Shown one piece after another: positions 13,001 through 22,195 of a stretch of 64,000 nucleotides of DNA (position 1 is the stretch's first letter; each line of letters opens with the position of its first letter). The notes under the pieces were generated by a model, which was not told where the DNA came from, searched no databases, and saw nothing but the letters and a program-made list of their open reading frames with translations. Location of the stretch: positions 34,460,922-34,524,921 of the forward strand of contig NC_056538.1 in the NCBI RefSeq assembly GCF_910596095.1. The letters run 5' to 3'. The stretch is from Thunnus maccoyii (Eukaryota; Chordata; Actinopteri; Scombriformes; Scombridae). The position numbers and the translations under genes were made by a program.

Positions 13001-14009
13001 TTCAATGGAAGTGATGGAGGATAAAATCCACAGTGTGTCCACACAGTCATTTAAAAGTCTGTGTGAAGCTTCTATTCAGCTTCATCAGTCTGAGTTAGTC
13101 ATATCAAGTGGATATCTGACACATTTACAGTCTTTTTAGCATCAAATTCCCTCTTTGTGTTTCCTCGGACAGTGTTTCCCTGTTGAGCTGCAGGTGGAAG
13201 TATAGTAACAAAAAGAGGAACTTTGGCACTAAAAAGACTGTAACGTTGAAAGATATCTACTTGATTTGACTCATTTGGACGCTGAAGCTTCATATTAGCT
13301 TCAGACTGTGGATTTTGTCCTCCATCACTTCCATTGTAAGGTCATTATGAAGGGATCTTCTAATGATTACAGCAAGAAGACTGCTGGTTTAAAACTGTGA
13401 ACTCGTCCTTTACATGTGACCAAACTGCACATTTAATGTTTGATATTTGGTTGATAATGTGAGTAAATCTTTAAGAAAATATTGTTTTTCTCTAAACCAA
13501 AGAGCTCGTTATGATAAAACAAACAAACACATACTGACGTTGCTGTTTTTACGTCTGTGAATCATCTTTTTGTTTTGTTCCTAATTAATTAAACATGTTT
13601 TAATATAAATATGTATAAACTGCTGATATAACCTGACGCATCAGCTCATGTTTTATTTGCTGTGGCAGAAGCGTCGGGCCTGGATCGGCCAGCCACAGCC
13701 GTGGATCTAATCGTCGCTCAGCGCCACGTCTTTCGTTGCTCTGATTGGTCGTCGGTTCCAGACTGATCCGCATGTGCGAGTCGGTCTGGTGACGTCAAGC
13801 TAGTGTTGACACGTCATTCAACGACTCGCACCTGTCATCGTGTGTGAACAAGGTGTGGCGGTGTGGGCGTGGCCTCAGTGACATCATCGCTCTGTCTGTG
13901 TTGCAGTGAGGTGTCCAGTCTGGAGGCGGAGCTCAGGAAGGTGACCGCCGCTCTGGTGGACGAGTTCCTGGAGCCCGAGAAGAACAACCTGATCCGGCGC
14001 CGTGTCTAG
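1077..14009 (+). CDS. pgm2l1: Glucose-1,6-bisphosphate synthase (phosphoglucomutase 2-like 1), 14 exons
   Basis: The coding exons are 1077-1187, 6196-6363, 6862-6968, 7839-7923, 8048-8131, 8558-8754, 9871-10060, 10155-10252, 10674-10854, 10969-11062, 11311-11440, 11831-12020, 12097-12230 and 13907-14009. All introns are GT/AG and phases match throughout, giving 1872 nt and 623 residues, against about 622 for the human protein. The ATG has a strong Kozak context (GCCAGCATGG). The cytosolic enzyme transfers phosphate from 1,3-bisphosphoglycerate to glucose-1-phosphate, making the cofactor of phosphomutases. Visible family landmarks are the phosphoserine loop TASHNP (Ser175), the metal loop DPDADR (333-338), the sugar-binding FEESIG (434-439) and the phosphate-binding RTSGTEPK (569-576). 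PGM2L1 is preferred over PGM2 because of the N-terminal GDLNANL and TGDPQLD, and [11 protein letters not shown]. No breaks are seen. The distal C-terminus diverges most. Confidence 0.96.
1188..3148. other. First part of intron 1; no recognised element
   Basis: This is the 5' part of the 5-kb first intron of pgm2l1. It holds short GT/GC and CA tracts near 1693-1735 and 1858-1893, then AT-rich sequence to about 2470. I see no exon, RNA gene or mobile element. Confidence 0.5.
3149..3345. repeat. Dispersed short repeat ending in GTTGCAGCT
   Basis: The AT-rich stretch contains TTAGCTGATTGATCGAAAA and ends in AGTTGCAGCTTTT. Similar wording recurs at 12284-12492 (intron 13) and 15640-15900. Fish genomes carry many short nonautonomous repeats of this TAAT/GTTGCAGCT kind, so an old MITE-like family is likely. 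The boundaries are approximate. Confidence 0.4.
3407..3471. repeat. (CA)n followed by (TG)n microsatellite
   Basis: A CA run of about 17 units is followed after a short CAGCTCAG spacer by a TG run of about 11 units. The arrangement is self-complementary and can form a hairpin. It lies in intron 1. Confidence 0.85.
3958..4484. mobile_element. MITE-like element with about 33-bp terminal inverted repeats
   Basis: The left end TAAGACCCGCCCTCCTCTGC, continuing to ATTGGCTG at about 3990, is the reverse complement of 4452-4484 with few mismatches. The interior contains ATAAAGATGGCCGAC and GGAGCGGCCATCTTG, wording I associate with an abundant fish repeat. Imperfect direct repeats of about 43 bases built on GCTACAATTTACCGATG lie outside both ends (3897-3940 and 4514-4556). 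It has no coding capacity and sits in intron 1. Confidence 0.6.
5218..5257. repeat. (GAT)13 microsatellite
   Basis: About 13 perfect GAT units lie in intron 1. The polyaspartate and polyisoleucine frames across it are artefacts of the repeat. Confidence 0.9.
5618..5735. repeat. Short dispersed fish repeat with AAGAAGAAG tail
   Basis: The wording GCAGAAGGTGGCGGTGATGC, followed by a TTGACAACCGCC segment and an AAGAAGAAGAAGAAA tail, looks like a common teleost short repeat. It is intronic. This is recognised from memory, not by a search. Confidence 0.4.
6803..6858 (+). repeat. (TG)28 tract touching the exon 3 splice acceptor
   Basis: Twenty-eight uninterrupted TG units are followed directly by CAG at 6859-6861 and then exon 3 of pgm2l1. 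In the transcript this is a (UG)28 tract in place of an ordinary pyrimidine tract. UG repeats are the known binding sequence of TDP-43, which lowers exon inclusion in the analogous CFTR exon 9 arrangement. An effect on pgm2l1 is inference. Confidence 0.9.
7046..7091. repeat. (GA)n / (GACA)n microsatellite
   Basis: A GA run of about 14 units passes into three GACA units in intron 3, immediately before the LINE fragment. Confidence 0.85.
7097..7680 (+). mobile_element. LINE fragment in intron 3 (3' part of an RT-encoding ORF)
   Basis: Conceptual pieces on the + strand include [26 protein letters not shown] and [11 protein letters not shown]. These match the region after the reverse-transcriptase core in fish LINE ORF2 proteins (the YLG...ISSTG and YGSEVW signatures). 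It is 5' truncated and interrupted by stops and at least one frame change, and ends near an AAATAAAGATTT tail at about 7680. I did not settle the clade. Confidence 0.6.
7957..8047. repeat. G16 run and (GTT)n tract filling intron 4
   Basis: The 124-base intron 4 holds 16 consecutive G (7957-7972) and about eight GTT units (from about 8019), ending TTTTCCAG at the exon 5 acceptor. The G run could form a G-quadruplex in the transcript and is also an error-prone stretch for sequencing. Confidence 0.85.
8733..8826 (+). repeat. 41-bp tandem duplication of the exon 6 end and its donor
   Basis: The last bases of exon 6 with the donor (TCTGCTTCCACAGGTAGGAG) are repeated 41 bases downstream, and a third partial copy stops before the donor. 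The first GT at 8755 keeps the reading frame with exon 7. The second GT at 8796 would add 41 bases and shift the frame. Confidence 0.85.
8830..9600. repeat. Dispersed repeats in intron 6, with a 70-bp direct repeat
   Basis: The wording GTCTGGATCTTAAGTTATCA and the bases that follow, to CTCGGCTAACAG, occurs near 9227-9290 and again at 9463-9527, about 240 bases apart and nearly identical. CTACCAAAGAGTAA also occurs twice (about 8993 and 9058). No coding sequence is seen. It reads as old dispersed repeats of unknown family. Confidence 0.5.
10291..10660. repeat. 10-bp minisatellite, 37 units, in intron 8
   Basis: Thirty-seven consecutive units of consensus TGTTGACCCG keep exact 10-base spacing without any insertion or deletion. 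Variation is confined to substitutions (CTC, CTT, CCT and ATCCG variants). Twelve units contain TGACCT, the complement of the nuclear-receptor half site AGGTCA. The array ends 13 bases before exon 9 and fills most of the 421-base intron. Protein-like frames through it (GQHGSTRVN on the - strand) are repeat artefacts. Confidence 0.95.
12284..12492. repeat. Dispersed AT-rich repeat ending in GGTTGCAGCT
   Basis: It contains AATTAATCAATTAGTTG, CCATAAAATGTCAGAAA and a GGTTGCAGCTGGAGC end. It resembles the copies at 3149-3345 and 15640-15900. It looks like an old MITE-like repeat in intron 13. Confidence 0.45.
12880..13419. repeat. Foldback element with arms of about 200 bp
   Basis: The left arm (about 12880-13162) and right arm (about 13205-13419) are imperfect reverse complements. 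TCAATGGAAGTGATGGAGGA faces TCCTCCATCACTTCCATTG, TTAAACCAGCAG faces CTGCTGGTTTAA, and ACAGTCTTTTTAG faces CTAAAAAGACTGT. The loop is about 40 bases. A further piece of the same family, AACAAAAAGAGGAACTTTGG, occurs at 12594. It is noncoding and lies in intron 13. Confidence 0.75.
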
Positions 14010-14900
14010 CCCCGCCCCCCCTCATACCTGTGGCTGTTTCATGTCGGTGATGTCACATCCTGTTGTATTTGGTTCATCAGTTCAGACTCTGAAAGCGCAG
14101 ACGGACGTTCAATGTTAGAAATCAACAGATATAATCAATATCCAGCACGTCTGTGAACTTCCTGATTATTAATCATCACGCAGCACAGAGCATGATGGGT
14201 AATGGAGTCCAGTTATTAAAGTGTATTTTCATAGAAATGAGCCAAATATTTGTTTTCAGTGTTTTAAAGGCGTCAGATAAATCAGTATTATATGGAAGCT
14301 CGTTAACTACAAAACTACTGAGAGCACAAAACAAATTGAGAATAATCAATAATAATGATTCTGTACGGCAGCGCGTTGCTGCCAACACAACAACACGACA
14401 ACACGACAATACGTTACCCGTCAAACTTTACAAACAGCTGACTTTCTTTCTGATCTTGTTAAGAAATATGAAGATATGTTCATTATTATGAATATAATTA
14501 TTACACAAAATCAACATTTTCTTTAGAATTAGAAAGTTGGTGTGTTGTTATTTAAACAATATGTTGATTTTGTGTTTCTTCATATAACGAGAAAAAAATA
14601 TTTATTATTATTAATATTATTCTTATTATAAGAAGATTTTAAAAAAGAATGTTATTATAATGACAAACAGGTTTTTTGTGGCAGCAACAAGCCACAAAGT
14701 GACATTTACTCATCCAGCTGAAACAGGAAGTTTGTCGACTGCTAGCTAGTGGCTAGTTGGTGAGCTGCTGTAGCTGATGAGCTAACGGCTAGCAGGAGGT
14801 TACTTCCTCCAGACATTGTGGTCACTATTTCATTTCAACAGAAAGTTACTGAAGCGCTCTGACAGTCAGAAGATGTATTTGACAGAGGAGCTTCAATAAA
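14010..14900 (+). terminator. pgm2l1 3' UTR region with candidate poly(A) signals
   Basis: After the TAG at 14007-14009 the first poly(A)-type hexamers are ATTAAA at 14215-14220 and AATAAA at 14895-14900. Which one is used cannot be told from sequence. Nothing else is recognised here except one arm of a dispersed inverted repeat near 14275-14330. Confidence 0.35.
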
Positions 14901-15408
14901 ACTGGATGTTAGCAATGTAGCTAATAAGCTACGATGGCTTCCTCTGTAAGATCAGCTCAGTAAAGACGGCTCCTTATTGGTCAATTCATGTGTCAAAGTT
15001 CACAAAAGTTGCTGTGAAACTTTCAACAAAGTTTAGTTTTTCAACCAAAGTCCTGTTTTGTTTTTTCGGAGGCGAGTTTGAAATTTGCTTCATTGTTTTT
15101 CTTGATTCACACTAAAGCAAAAGTCAACGTTTCTTTCTGCACAAACAGTCATATATAAAGTACAGAGAAAGAAAGTCACTTCTCACCAACGTGCCAAAGA
15201 AATAATCAAACTAAAGTATCAAAAATATGCATTAAAACATGAAAAAACATATGCTGAGAAATATTCTTTTACCTTAAGAGTACACATTAAACTTCAGCTC
15301 AATGTTAAGAGATACAACAATAAAACATTATTAATAAATAAAACTGAAGACCAAAGAAGCAGAAACCAACAGGAAGCGCTGAAAATTGATCCAGAATCCA
15401 ACAAGAGT

Positions 15409-15555
15409 CTCTGATTGGCTGGTTCTCTTCTCTGATTGGCTGGTTTTCTTCTCTGATTGGCTGGTTCTCTTCTCTGATTGGCTGGTTCTCTTCTCTGATT
15501 GGCTGGTTCTCTTCTCTGAATGGCTGGTTCTCCTCTCTGATTGGCTGGTTCTGGC
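15409..15555. repeat. 21-bp minisatellite carrying inverted CCAAT boxes
   Basis: Seven units of CTCTGATTGGCTGGTTCTCT plus one base keep a 21-base spacing from 15409. All but one unit contain ATTGG, the complement of CCAAT. Both strands are open by chance (DWLVLFS and NQPIREE repeats), but no gene is supported. Confidence 0.9.
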
Positions 15556-15639
15556 AGCAGTGCTCTCTGGGAGTTGTAGTTAAAGTCATTCTTTGGCTTT
15601 TTGTTGGTGAAGCAGAATTTTTAGCTCATTAATCTTATT

Positions 15640-15900
15640 TGAGCTTCAACTATTAGCTGATTGACTCACAGATGAAAAGAAAATGAATTGACAATTTTGA
15701 TAATTCATTAAACATTAATGTTTTTTTTTTTAAAGCAAAAAGACCAAAAAATCTCTGGAGTCAGTTTTTCAGATGTCTCAGATTTCCTACTTTTCTCAGT
15801 TTTATGTTTTAATATCTTTTGGACTGATGCACAGTTTGTTTGTGATTTCTGACATGTAATAGATTAAATGATCAATTGATCAGTAATGAATATAATTATT
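15640..15900. repeat. Third copy of the AT-rich dispersed repeat
   Basis: It contains ATTAGCTGATTGACTCACAG and TTTCTGACATGTAATAGATT, similar to 3149-3345 and to the reverse sense of 12284-12492. It is noncoding. Confidence 0.35.
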
Positions 15901-15985
15901 AGCAGCAGACCTGAGACAGCTCTTTCTTGTGCTATATCAGTAGTTTTGTCATGAATGAGCTTCCGTACATAAATCAGCTCAGCGC

Positions 15986-17189
15986 TTTTTTTTTTTGTGT
16001 TCTTGATGTTCAGCTGAATGTTTACCTTCACACGCTGTTGATGTTATTTATTTTTATACTCAGAAGGATAGAAGATATTTATGTGAGAGCTCGTGTGGAG
16101 GTGATGATGTTCATGATGTGTTTATGTGCGGTCGGTTATTTTCATACACAAGCTGTTAAATCTCTTGTTTCTCAGTTTGGTTGTCGGGACGGAGGACAGA
16201 GTGAGAGCTCTGTGCAGCTCAGAGATCAGTTTGTGTTTCAGTCAGATGTTAAAAATAAAAGACGGTTGTTGATGTTCTCTGATGATCCACCAATAAAAAA
16301 ACCTTAAAGTTTTAAAACATGTTTCATCGTTTGCTATTAAAAAGTTGGAAAATCTGCTGAAAATGAGCAGGAAAAACAACAAAGAGGTTAAATAACTTCA
16401 ACATGTTTGACAGTTAATGTCTTTTAATATTACAACTTTATTCTCAAAATATAACTTTTATTAGTAAAATGATGTTTTATTTTTCCTGTAAAGGAATATT
16501 GCGACTTTTTTCTTGAAAGAATTCAACTTTATTCTTGAATATGATCCGATTCTCATTTTATTGTTGAGAAAAGAAAGAAAAATAACTTTTAGATTTATTA
16601 AAAAGTTTAATCCACAGAATTATTATCAGGCTAATAATCCGTCTGCCGTCCTCCAGACGGTCGCAGGCGGCGTCTCGGCGCCGCTGGACGACTGAAGTAA
16701 ATAAAATTTATTTGATTTTCATAATAACATATAAACCTGGACTTATTGGGAATCTTTCCTTCATAAAAAATAACATGAAATGTGATTAAATATAATGTAT
16801 AAACAAACGTAATGTTTATATTTACTGATTGTGATTTAATTGTTGTTTATTCAGTTTGTCGTCACGAAGAAAACGTGACAACATGAACCGAGTCCAGATG
16901 TGTATAAAACAAATATTTGGACGCAACTAATGTAAGAATTTGAATAGGACTTCTTTTCATTCATCAGTCTGACCTTTGACCTCCACATGTTTAATTTACG
17001 TCACCTGAACACAAACAGCAGGATCATCATGTTGTTTTTAACATCTTTAAACACCTTTTAATTTGCAAACTGAAAACAACAACAGCAACGTTTGTTTTCA
17101 CCTTTAACTTCACTTCAGTCTTTAATGTTTCCAGTTTCAGAGAGTCGAAGGCGTCGGGTTCGTGGTTCTTCACGGCGGGCGGCAGGTCG
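15986..17189. other. Intergenic sequence, nothing recognised
   Basis: AT-rich spacer between the end of pgm2l1 and OR1. Open frames here have no family resemblance and no codon bias. The last part is the 3' flank of OR1, which reads in from the right. Confidence 0.5.
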
Positions 17190-18128
17190 TCATGTGTGTG
17201 ACTTTGTGATGTCCGGTTTGCGGGTGAAGTCGGGGAAGATCTTGGAGCGGATCTGCTGCAGGTTGATGCCGTAGATGATCGGGTTGATGAGGGGCGGGAC
17301 CACCAGGAACTCCGCAGCCAGCGCGTTCCGCAGCGCCTGCAGCGAGCGGCCGCCGCCGTAGCGAGAGTACATGATGTCGAACACCAGCGAGGCGGTGAAG
17401 ACGAGCAGCGTGACGAGGTGCGGCAGGCACGTCTGCACGAACTTCCTGCGGTCGGAACGCGACCTGAGCGAGGCGCGCACCAGGTGAGCGTAGGACACCA
17501 GGATGAGTCCCGTCTGCGAGACGTGCGAAACCGTGAGCACGAAGCCGTAGATGTTGTTGACGGTGGTGTCGGAGCACGACAGCTTCACCACCTCCCAGTT
17601 GGTGCAGAAGATCTTCTGGACGTGGCGGCCGCAGAGCGGCAGCCGGGCCGTCAGCATGATGCCCGTCAAAGCCTCCAGCAGCGAGAAGCACCACGTGAGC
17701 ATCAGCAGCTGCGCCACCTTCTGCGCCGTCATCACCGCCCGGTACTGCAGCGGCTTACAGATGGCCACGTAGCGGTCGTACGCCATGACGGTCAGACTGG
17801 TGAACTCGCAGAAAATGTAGCTGTAGACGACCAACATCTGAGCCAGACAGCCGGCGTAGGAGATGACGTGAGACTCGGCCAGAAGGTCGTGAAGCAGCTT
17901 CGGGTAGAAACTGGAGGCGCCGCAGATCCCGTTGAAGCACAGGTTACACAGGAAGATGTAGATGGGCTCGTGCAACGATTTCTCCAGACACACGGTGACG
18001 ATGAGCGTCAGGTTGACGAAGATGGTGAAGAGGTACGACACGAGAGCGAAGGCGAAGTAGACCTGCCGGTTTGTCAGAGAGTCGTTCAGACCGTGAAGCA
18101 CAAACACGATTTCAGAGTTGTTCTCCAT
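17190..18128 (-). CDS. Odorant receptor OR1, intronless, 312 aa
   Basis: A class A seven-transmembrane odorant receptor, expected in olfactory cilia, coupled to Golf. The start is the ATG at 18126-18128 (MENNSEIVF). The frame extends upstream but has no earlier ATG. Landmarks are N-linked sites near the N-terminus, LHEPIYIFL (residues 52-60) at the IL1/TM2 border, MAYDRYVAIC (115-124) at the end of TM3, TCLPHL before TM6, and PLINPIIYG in TM7. The length is normal for the family and no break is seen. It is strikingly GC-rich (G or C at most third positions), unlike the AT-rich genes OR2-OR6, and lies on the opposite strand about 11 kb from them. It belongs to a different subfamily, sharing VKLSCSDTTVNNIYG with them. 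The ligand is unknown. Confidence 0.93.
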   Translation of the reverse strand: MENNSEIVFVLHGLNDSLTNRQVYFAFALVSYLFTIFVNLTLIVTVCLEKSLHEPIYIFLCNLCFNGICGASSFYPKLLHDLLAESHVISYAGCLAQMLVVYSYIFCEFTSLTVMAYDRYVAICKPLQYRAVMTAQKVAQLLMLTWCFSLLEALTGIMLTARLPLCGRHVQKIFCTNWEVVKLSCSDTTVNNIYGFVLTVSHVSQTGLILVSYAHLVRASLRSRSDRRKFVQTCLPHLVTLLVFTASLVFDIMYSRYGGGRSLQALRNALAAEFLVVPPLINPIIYGINLQQIRSKIFPDFTRKPDITKSHT

Positions 18129-19430
18129 CTGTGACGACGTCACAGCCCAAAAAACATCCAAGCAGTCAAAACTTCAAACAGACTTCATGTTTAAAAACCG
18201 TCATGAAAAATAAACCGAGTTTTAGTGGAGAAAATAGAAATGTTTCACTGGAAGAAACATGAATCATCTCTGCAGAAACACGTTAACATGAAACATAAAC
18301 TGAACTGTTAAAGATCAGCTGACGGATCATCGAAAAGACAAACTGTTCAATTAAAAATGAACATTTATCTTCAAATTTAAAAGGTTAAAGATTCAGCTGA
18401 TTTCATTTCCTGCTTGTTTCTTCACATCAGTAACAGATAAAACAAACAGAAAAAGTTTCTGTTCGTCGGCTTTAAACACAAGAAGAGAAATAAACTTTTA
18501 CATGTTTCAGGATTTTACAGTCAGAAACCTGCACACACAGAAACTGTTAGTAACATCAGCACAATTCAAATTAAATGAACACTCATCTTTACAATAAAAC
18601 CTGTTAATAATGAAGGGTTATTAATCAGGAAACACGTCATTAAAGCTTCATAAAAACAGAGTGAACAGCTGCTTTCAGTCTCATCAAACATTAAAGAGCA
18701 GAAACAAATTAATTAACAAATATGACGACTTGAGTGATTAAAGCTAGAAGGTAAAAAATGAGTCAGAACCTTGAAACATAACATCTGAGCACAAATCAAT
18801 CAATTTAAATCAATGAGCTGATGGATGATCGATGGAGGCCTGAAGGCAACGTTCAGCTCATGAACAACAACAGAAGAATCAAACACGTTAATAATCATGT
18901 GAACATCAAACAGCAGCAGAAGGAAATCCTCCCGAGCTGCTGAAACACGCAGCCGGCTGCTGCAGCTCTTATACACCTGAGCTGCACACAGACAGGTGCA
19001 GAGCGCCGTCTGATGACGTCATCACCGAGGCCACGCCCCCCCGTCTGATGAGCAGGATTTCTGATTTACTTAAATATGTTTGTTTGTTTTTTTTAAGTGG
19101 AAATGATCTTCGGTATGTTTTAATCATTATTACGAGACACTAAATCATTCAGTCTTTCCTGTGATGACATCACTTTATCTTCATAGATCACAAAATGAAC
19201 GTTTCTGGTTATAACATCATAAGTTGGAAAGTTTCATATGTTGTTTAATTTAGTTTAAAAGTTTAATTTCATGCTTATTTCACACTGCAGCCCAGAATAA
19301 TCATATATCATCCACTTTATATCGACATGGAGGCGACGGTATCGTCTCTTTACAGACTGAAACTTATTATTATGTTAAAACCAGAAAAACTTGTTTTAAC
19401 GACAAGAAAAGTTCCTTAAAACATAAAAAC
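18129..19430. other. Upstream flank of OR1, nothing recognised
   Basis: AT-rich sequence containing the unseen OR1 promoter. There is no coding frame with family resemblance and no element boundary that I can define. A GC-richer patch at about 18930-19050 has no further signal. Confidence 0.4.
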
Positions 19431-19610
19431 TGTTGGGATGTAACGAAGTACATTTACTCAACGACTGTACTTCAGTATATATATATATTTATATATATAT
19501 ATTTATATATATTTATATATATTTATTGAGTATTTCCATTTGATGAGACTTTGTACTTTTTACTACATTCAGAGAAGATCAAATATTTTAATATTCTTTT
19601 GTTTATAGTT
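19431..19610. repeat. Teleost AAGTACATTTACT-type repeat with AT microsatellite
   Basis: GTAACGAAGTACATTTACTC and TGAGTATTTCCATTTGATG are typical of a short repeat found throughout teleost genomes. A second partial copy lies at 25396-25485. An AT-rich TATATATTTATA run (about 19477-19525) has grown inside. Confidence 0.55.
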
Positions 19611-20154
19611 GCTGTTTTCCTCTTTTTTAAAATGTGTTATGCACTTTGTGTGAAAGGTATAAATAAAGTGCATTATTATTATTAGTAGTAGTAGTATTAT
19701 TTATTACATATGATGCAGTAATATTACTAGTAATCTTCCCACAGTATCTAAAACTGATGAACTGCAACATTAAAATGCTCTTACAAGAAACTGAGCAAAT
19801 ATCTTTGTCATGGTTAAAGCGACTCGCTGCTGTAAAAGTAAAGCAGGACGACTGGTCAGCTGATGACAGGTGAGTGATGGATCACATATAAAACATTCTA
19901 ATAATGGTTAAAGTTACATTAACATATTAAATTTACGACGATATAAAACTAAGAAATGCAACATTTTGTTTGTTGAGTTTGTTGTTTATATGTAAATATG
20001 TTCTTTCTTTAACATCATTCTTCAGATTTAATTCTCAAATTAATTCTTATAACAGCAGACGTGGATCATCTTCACCAACATGGTCTTCAGCCTTCAAGAA
20101 CTCAACAACATTTTAAAAATCGTCATCACATTTAATTCATGATGTTTAATTAAG

Positions 20155-20790
20155 GCCCGAGCAGGAACCTGTTCAGCAGGATCACTCCTCTCACATTTTT
20201 GGGATTTTTTTTCACCCAACAGGAAGTTGTCAGTCATTTTGGATTTTGTGTGTCATTTCATTTTATGAACACGTTTGAGGCCTCGATGATACAAAAAAAA
20301 AACCTCAGGAAACTCTGCACCCATGTTTGAACTAGTGAATATTTCGATGTTATATTGCACCTCGGCTCTAAAGCGCCCCCTGATTACTTTTATTTTTGAG
20401 GTGCTACGGGTGCTTTTAAAAGTCACAAAACTTTGCACTTTGCATCAGAAGTGGCGTAACTTGATATCTCAGATAGGTTTTGGGTTTGGGTGTGGCCCCT
20501 AGAAAACTTCAACATTAAAGCCTCACCTTTAAGCTGGTAGGCAGATGTACCATCTCCAGCCTTAAAAGCGTCTTGGAACCAAACTAATTCCAACAGGAAG
20601 TCGGCCATTATGAATCTACTTTGCATGCAAGTGAAGCCGTCGACAGGTGTTGGTGTTGGTGGAGATTTAACCTCGACAACGTCAAATTTGTTACAGCTAA
20701 AGACCTTTGTGATGCGAAATTGCAAAGCTTTTGAGTTTTCATGGAGCGCCCTCGGCGTGGTGCGCTGGACAACTTTGTCTCGCATATCAA
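20155..20790. repeat. Dispersed fish repeat (GGCCCGAGCAGGAACCT type), left part
   Basis: It opens with AAGGCCCGAGCAGGAACCTG and contains AAAGCGCCCCCTGATTACTT and AACAGGAAGTCGGCCATTAT, wording I know from an abundant noncoding teleost repeat. Related sequence resumes at about 21840, so the family appears split by the 547-bp element. The open frames in it are not genes. Confidence 0.5.
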
Positions 20791-20796
20791 CACGTT

Positions 20797-21343
20797 CTCA
20801 CTCTCAAGCTTGGTCAGGACCCCCGGCGTCACGTTTTAACCCACGGGGTTCCCCTGTAGTGTCATTTTCCAACGCGCAGTATCACGGCACTCACTGATGA
20901 AAAATGATTATATTTGATGGTGTGACAACGCTGTGGTTGAGGTCTGGTTAGGTTTAGGCACAAAAACCACTTGGTTAGGGGAAGAATCATGGTTCCAACT
21001 TCCTGCCAACAACATTACAACCCCTCCACCTCCTAATGAGTAAGTCAGCTTATATAGATGTCATGTGAAGTACGTCACTTCAGAAATGTTAATATGCTCC
21101 GTATTACAGGTGTTGAAATGTACATATTCAACGTATCTGTGGTTTGCAGAAACATACGACGCCAACGTTTTATTCTGGCGACCAGGCTGAAATTTGTCAC
21201 CTTATATAGACGTCATCGGTCTCATGGCGTCTATTTCAGACGTTGTAGGAGCTCAAGAGAAGTGTATCGGACTACCCTGCACGTTAAAAAATGACATCAG
21301 GGGGTCCTAACCGAGCATCGATATGTGACGAGTTGGGAGTGAG
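20797..21343. mobile_element. 547-bp nonautonomous DNA element with terminal inverted repeats
   Basis: The left end CTCACTCTCAAGCTTGGTCA with following GGACCCCC is answered on the other strand at 21298-21343 (GGGGTCCTAACCGAGC, then TTGGGAGTGAG at the end). The right arm has about 15 extra bases between the two matching blocks. The interior includes GGTTTAGGCACAAAAACCAC, common in perch-like fish. It has no transposase and no clear target duplication. Confidence 0.65.
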
Positions 21344-22195
21344 GACGGGCTGTGCATATCTGTGTCTCCTCCACCTCCATCACTCAGGACGGATTCCCTG
21401 ATAATTCCTGCCAGTTGCTCATGACGGGCTGAGCTCTGGTGTCCGCTTTTCCCACCACTCTACTTTTATGTTGGACCACTTCAGCTCACTGCGTCCACCT
21501 TAAGCCTGTTTAGCGTTTGTAATATTTACAGAGTCCAACAAACAGTAACTTTGATTTCACACTGTGTGAAATTTTGTTTTTTTTTAGCTTTTCTGTCAGT
21601 GTTTGCCATGTTTGTCAGTATGAATGAACATTAATTTGGGGTGTTTCACTGACTATTTATAGGCAGCTATGGGTGTTACAAGGACGCTAAATATCAAGTC
21701 GATTGTGATTTATAAAGGGAAACCGGTGTCGGATTATAAATCAGAATATTTTTGTGCAAAAGTACTCTCTGTGTTTCATCCGTGCGCCACATTTTAACTT
21801 GACTCCTGCACACAGTTTTATAAAAGAGGCCTCAGGTCATCTACATGTCAACATTGAGTCATAGTCATAGCGCCACCTACTGACAACAGGAAGTCAGCCT
21901 TGTGTGACAAACATCATCCAATTTACATGAAATTTACATGGTGTGGTACACACATGATACACAACAACATGACGTATAATTAGTGGGTGTTCTCTAGCGC
22001 CACATAGTGGACGCAGGAAGTGATAGTTATCTCCTATATGCAATGTCCAATATTCATAAAAATGTGTCGCATGTCATTTCCTGTCTGGTAAATATATTAC
22101 TGCATCGTGTTTCTCTGCAATAACAGCACTTTGACTGCAGCCGACGTGCACAAAGGTGTGAGGGCCCAATCATCGCTGTTTGCAGCTTTCATTTT
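21344..22195. repeat. Composite of old dispersed repeats
   Basis: It contains GCGCCACCTACTGACAACAG (about 21870) and TAGCGCCACATAGTGGACGC (about 21994), and finishes with GAGGGCCCAATCATCGCTG at about 22163. This is the 3' part of the same teleost repeat type as 20155-20790. It is noncoding. Confidence 0.45.

Larger units (their letters stand above)
14275..15985. repeat. Pair of inverted copies of a dispersed repeat
   Basis: 14275-14330, read on the - strand (TCAGTAGTTTTGTAGTTAAC, then GAGCTTCCATATAA), matches 15926-15985 on the + strand (TCAGTAGTTTTGTCATGAAT, then GAGCTTCCGTACATAA). The protein-like frames through both are similar only because the DNA is. The family is unknown. Confidence 0.5.

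Noticed and set aside
15305-15589. NQPIREE / DWLVLFS repeat peptides on both strands
   Set aside because: A 21-bp tandem repeat necessarily gives open seven-residue repeats. No start context or flanking domain is seen.
17418-18134. 238-codon + strand frame
   Set aside because: It lies exactly opposite OR1, and its length is explained by the GC-rich third positions of that gene. It has no family motif.
20253-20897. Several 60-120 codon frames on both strands
   Set aside because: They lie in an abundant dispersed fish repeat and in the end of the 547-bp element. Mutually overlapping frames without codon bias.
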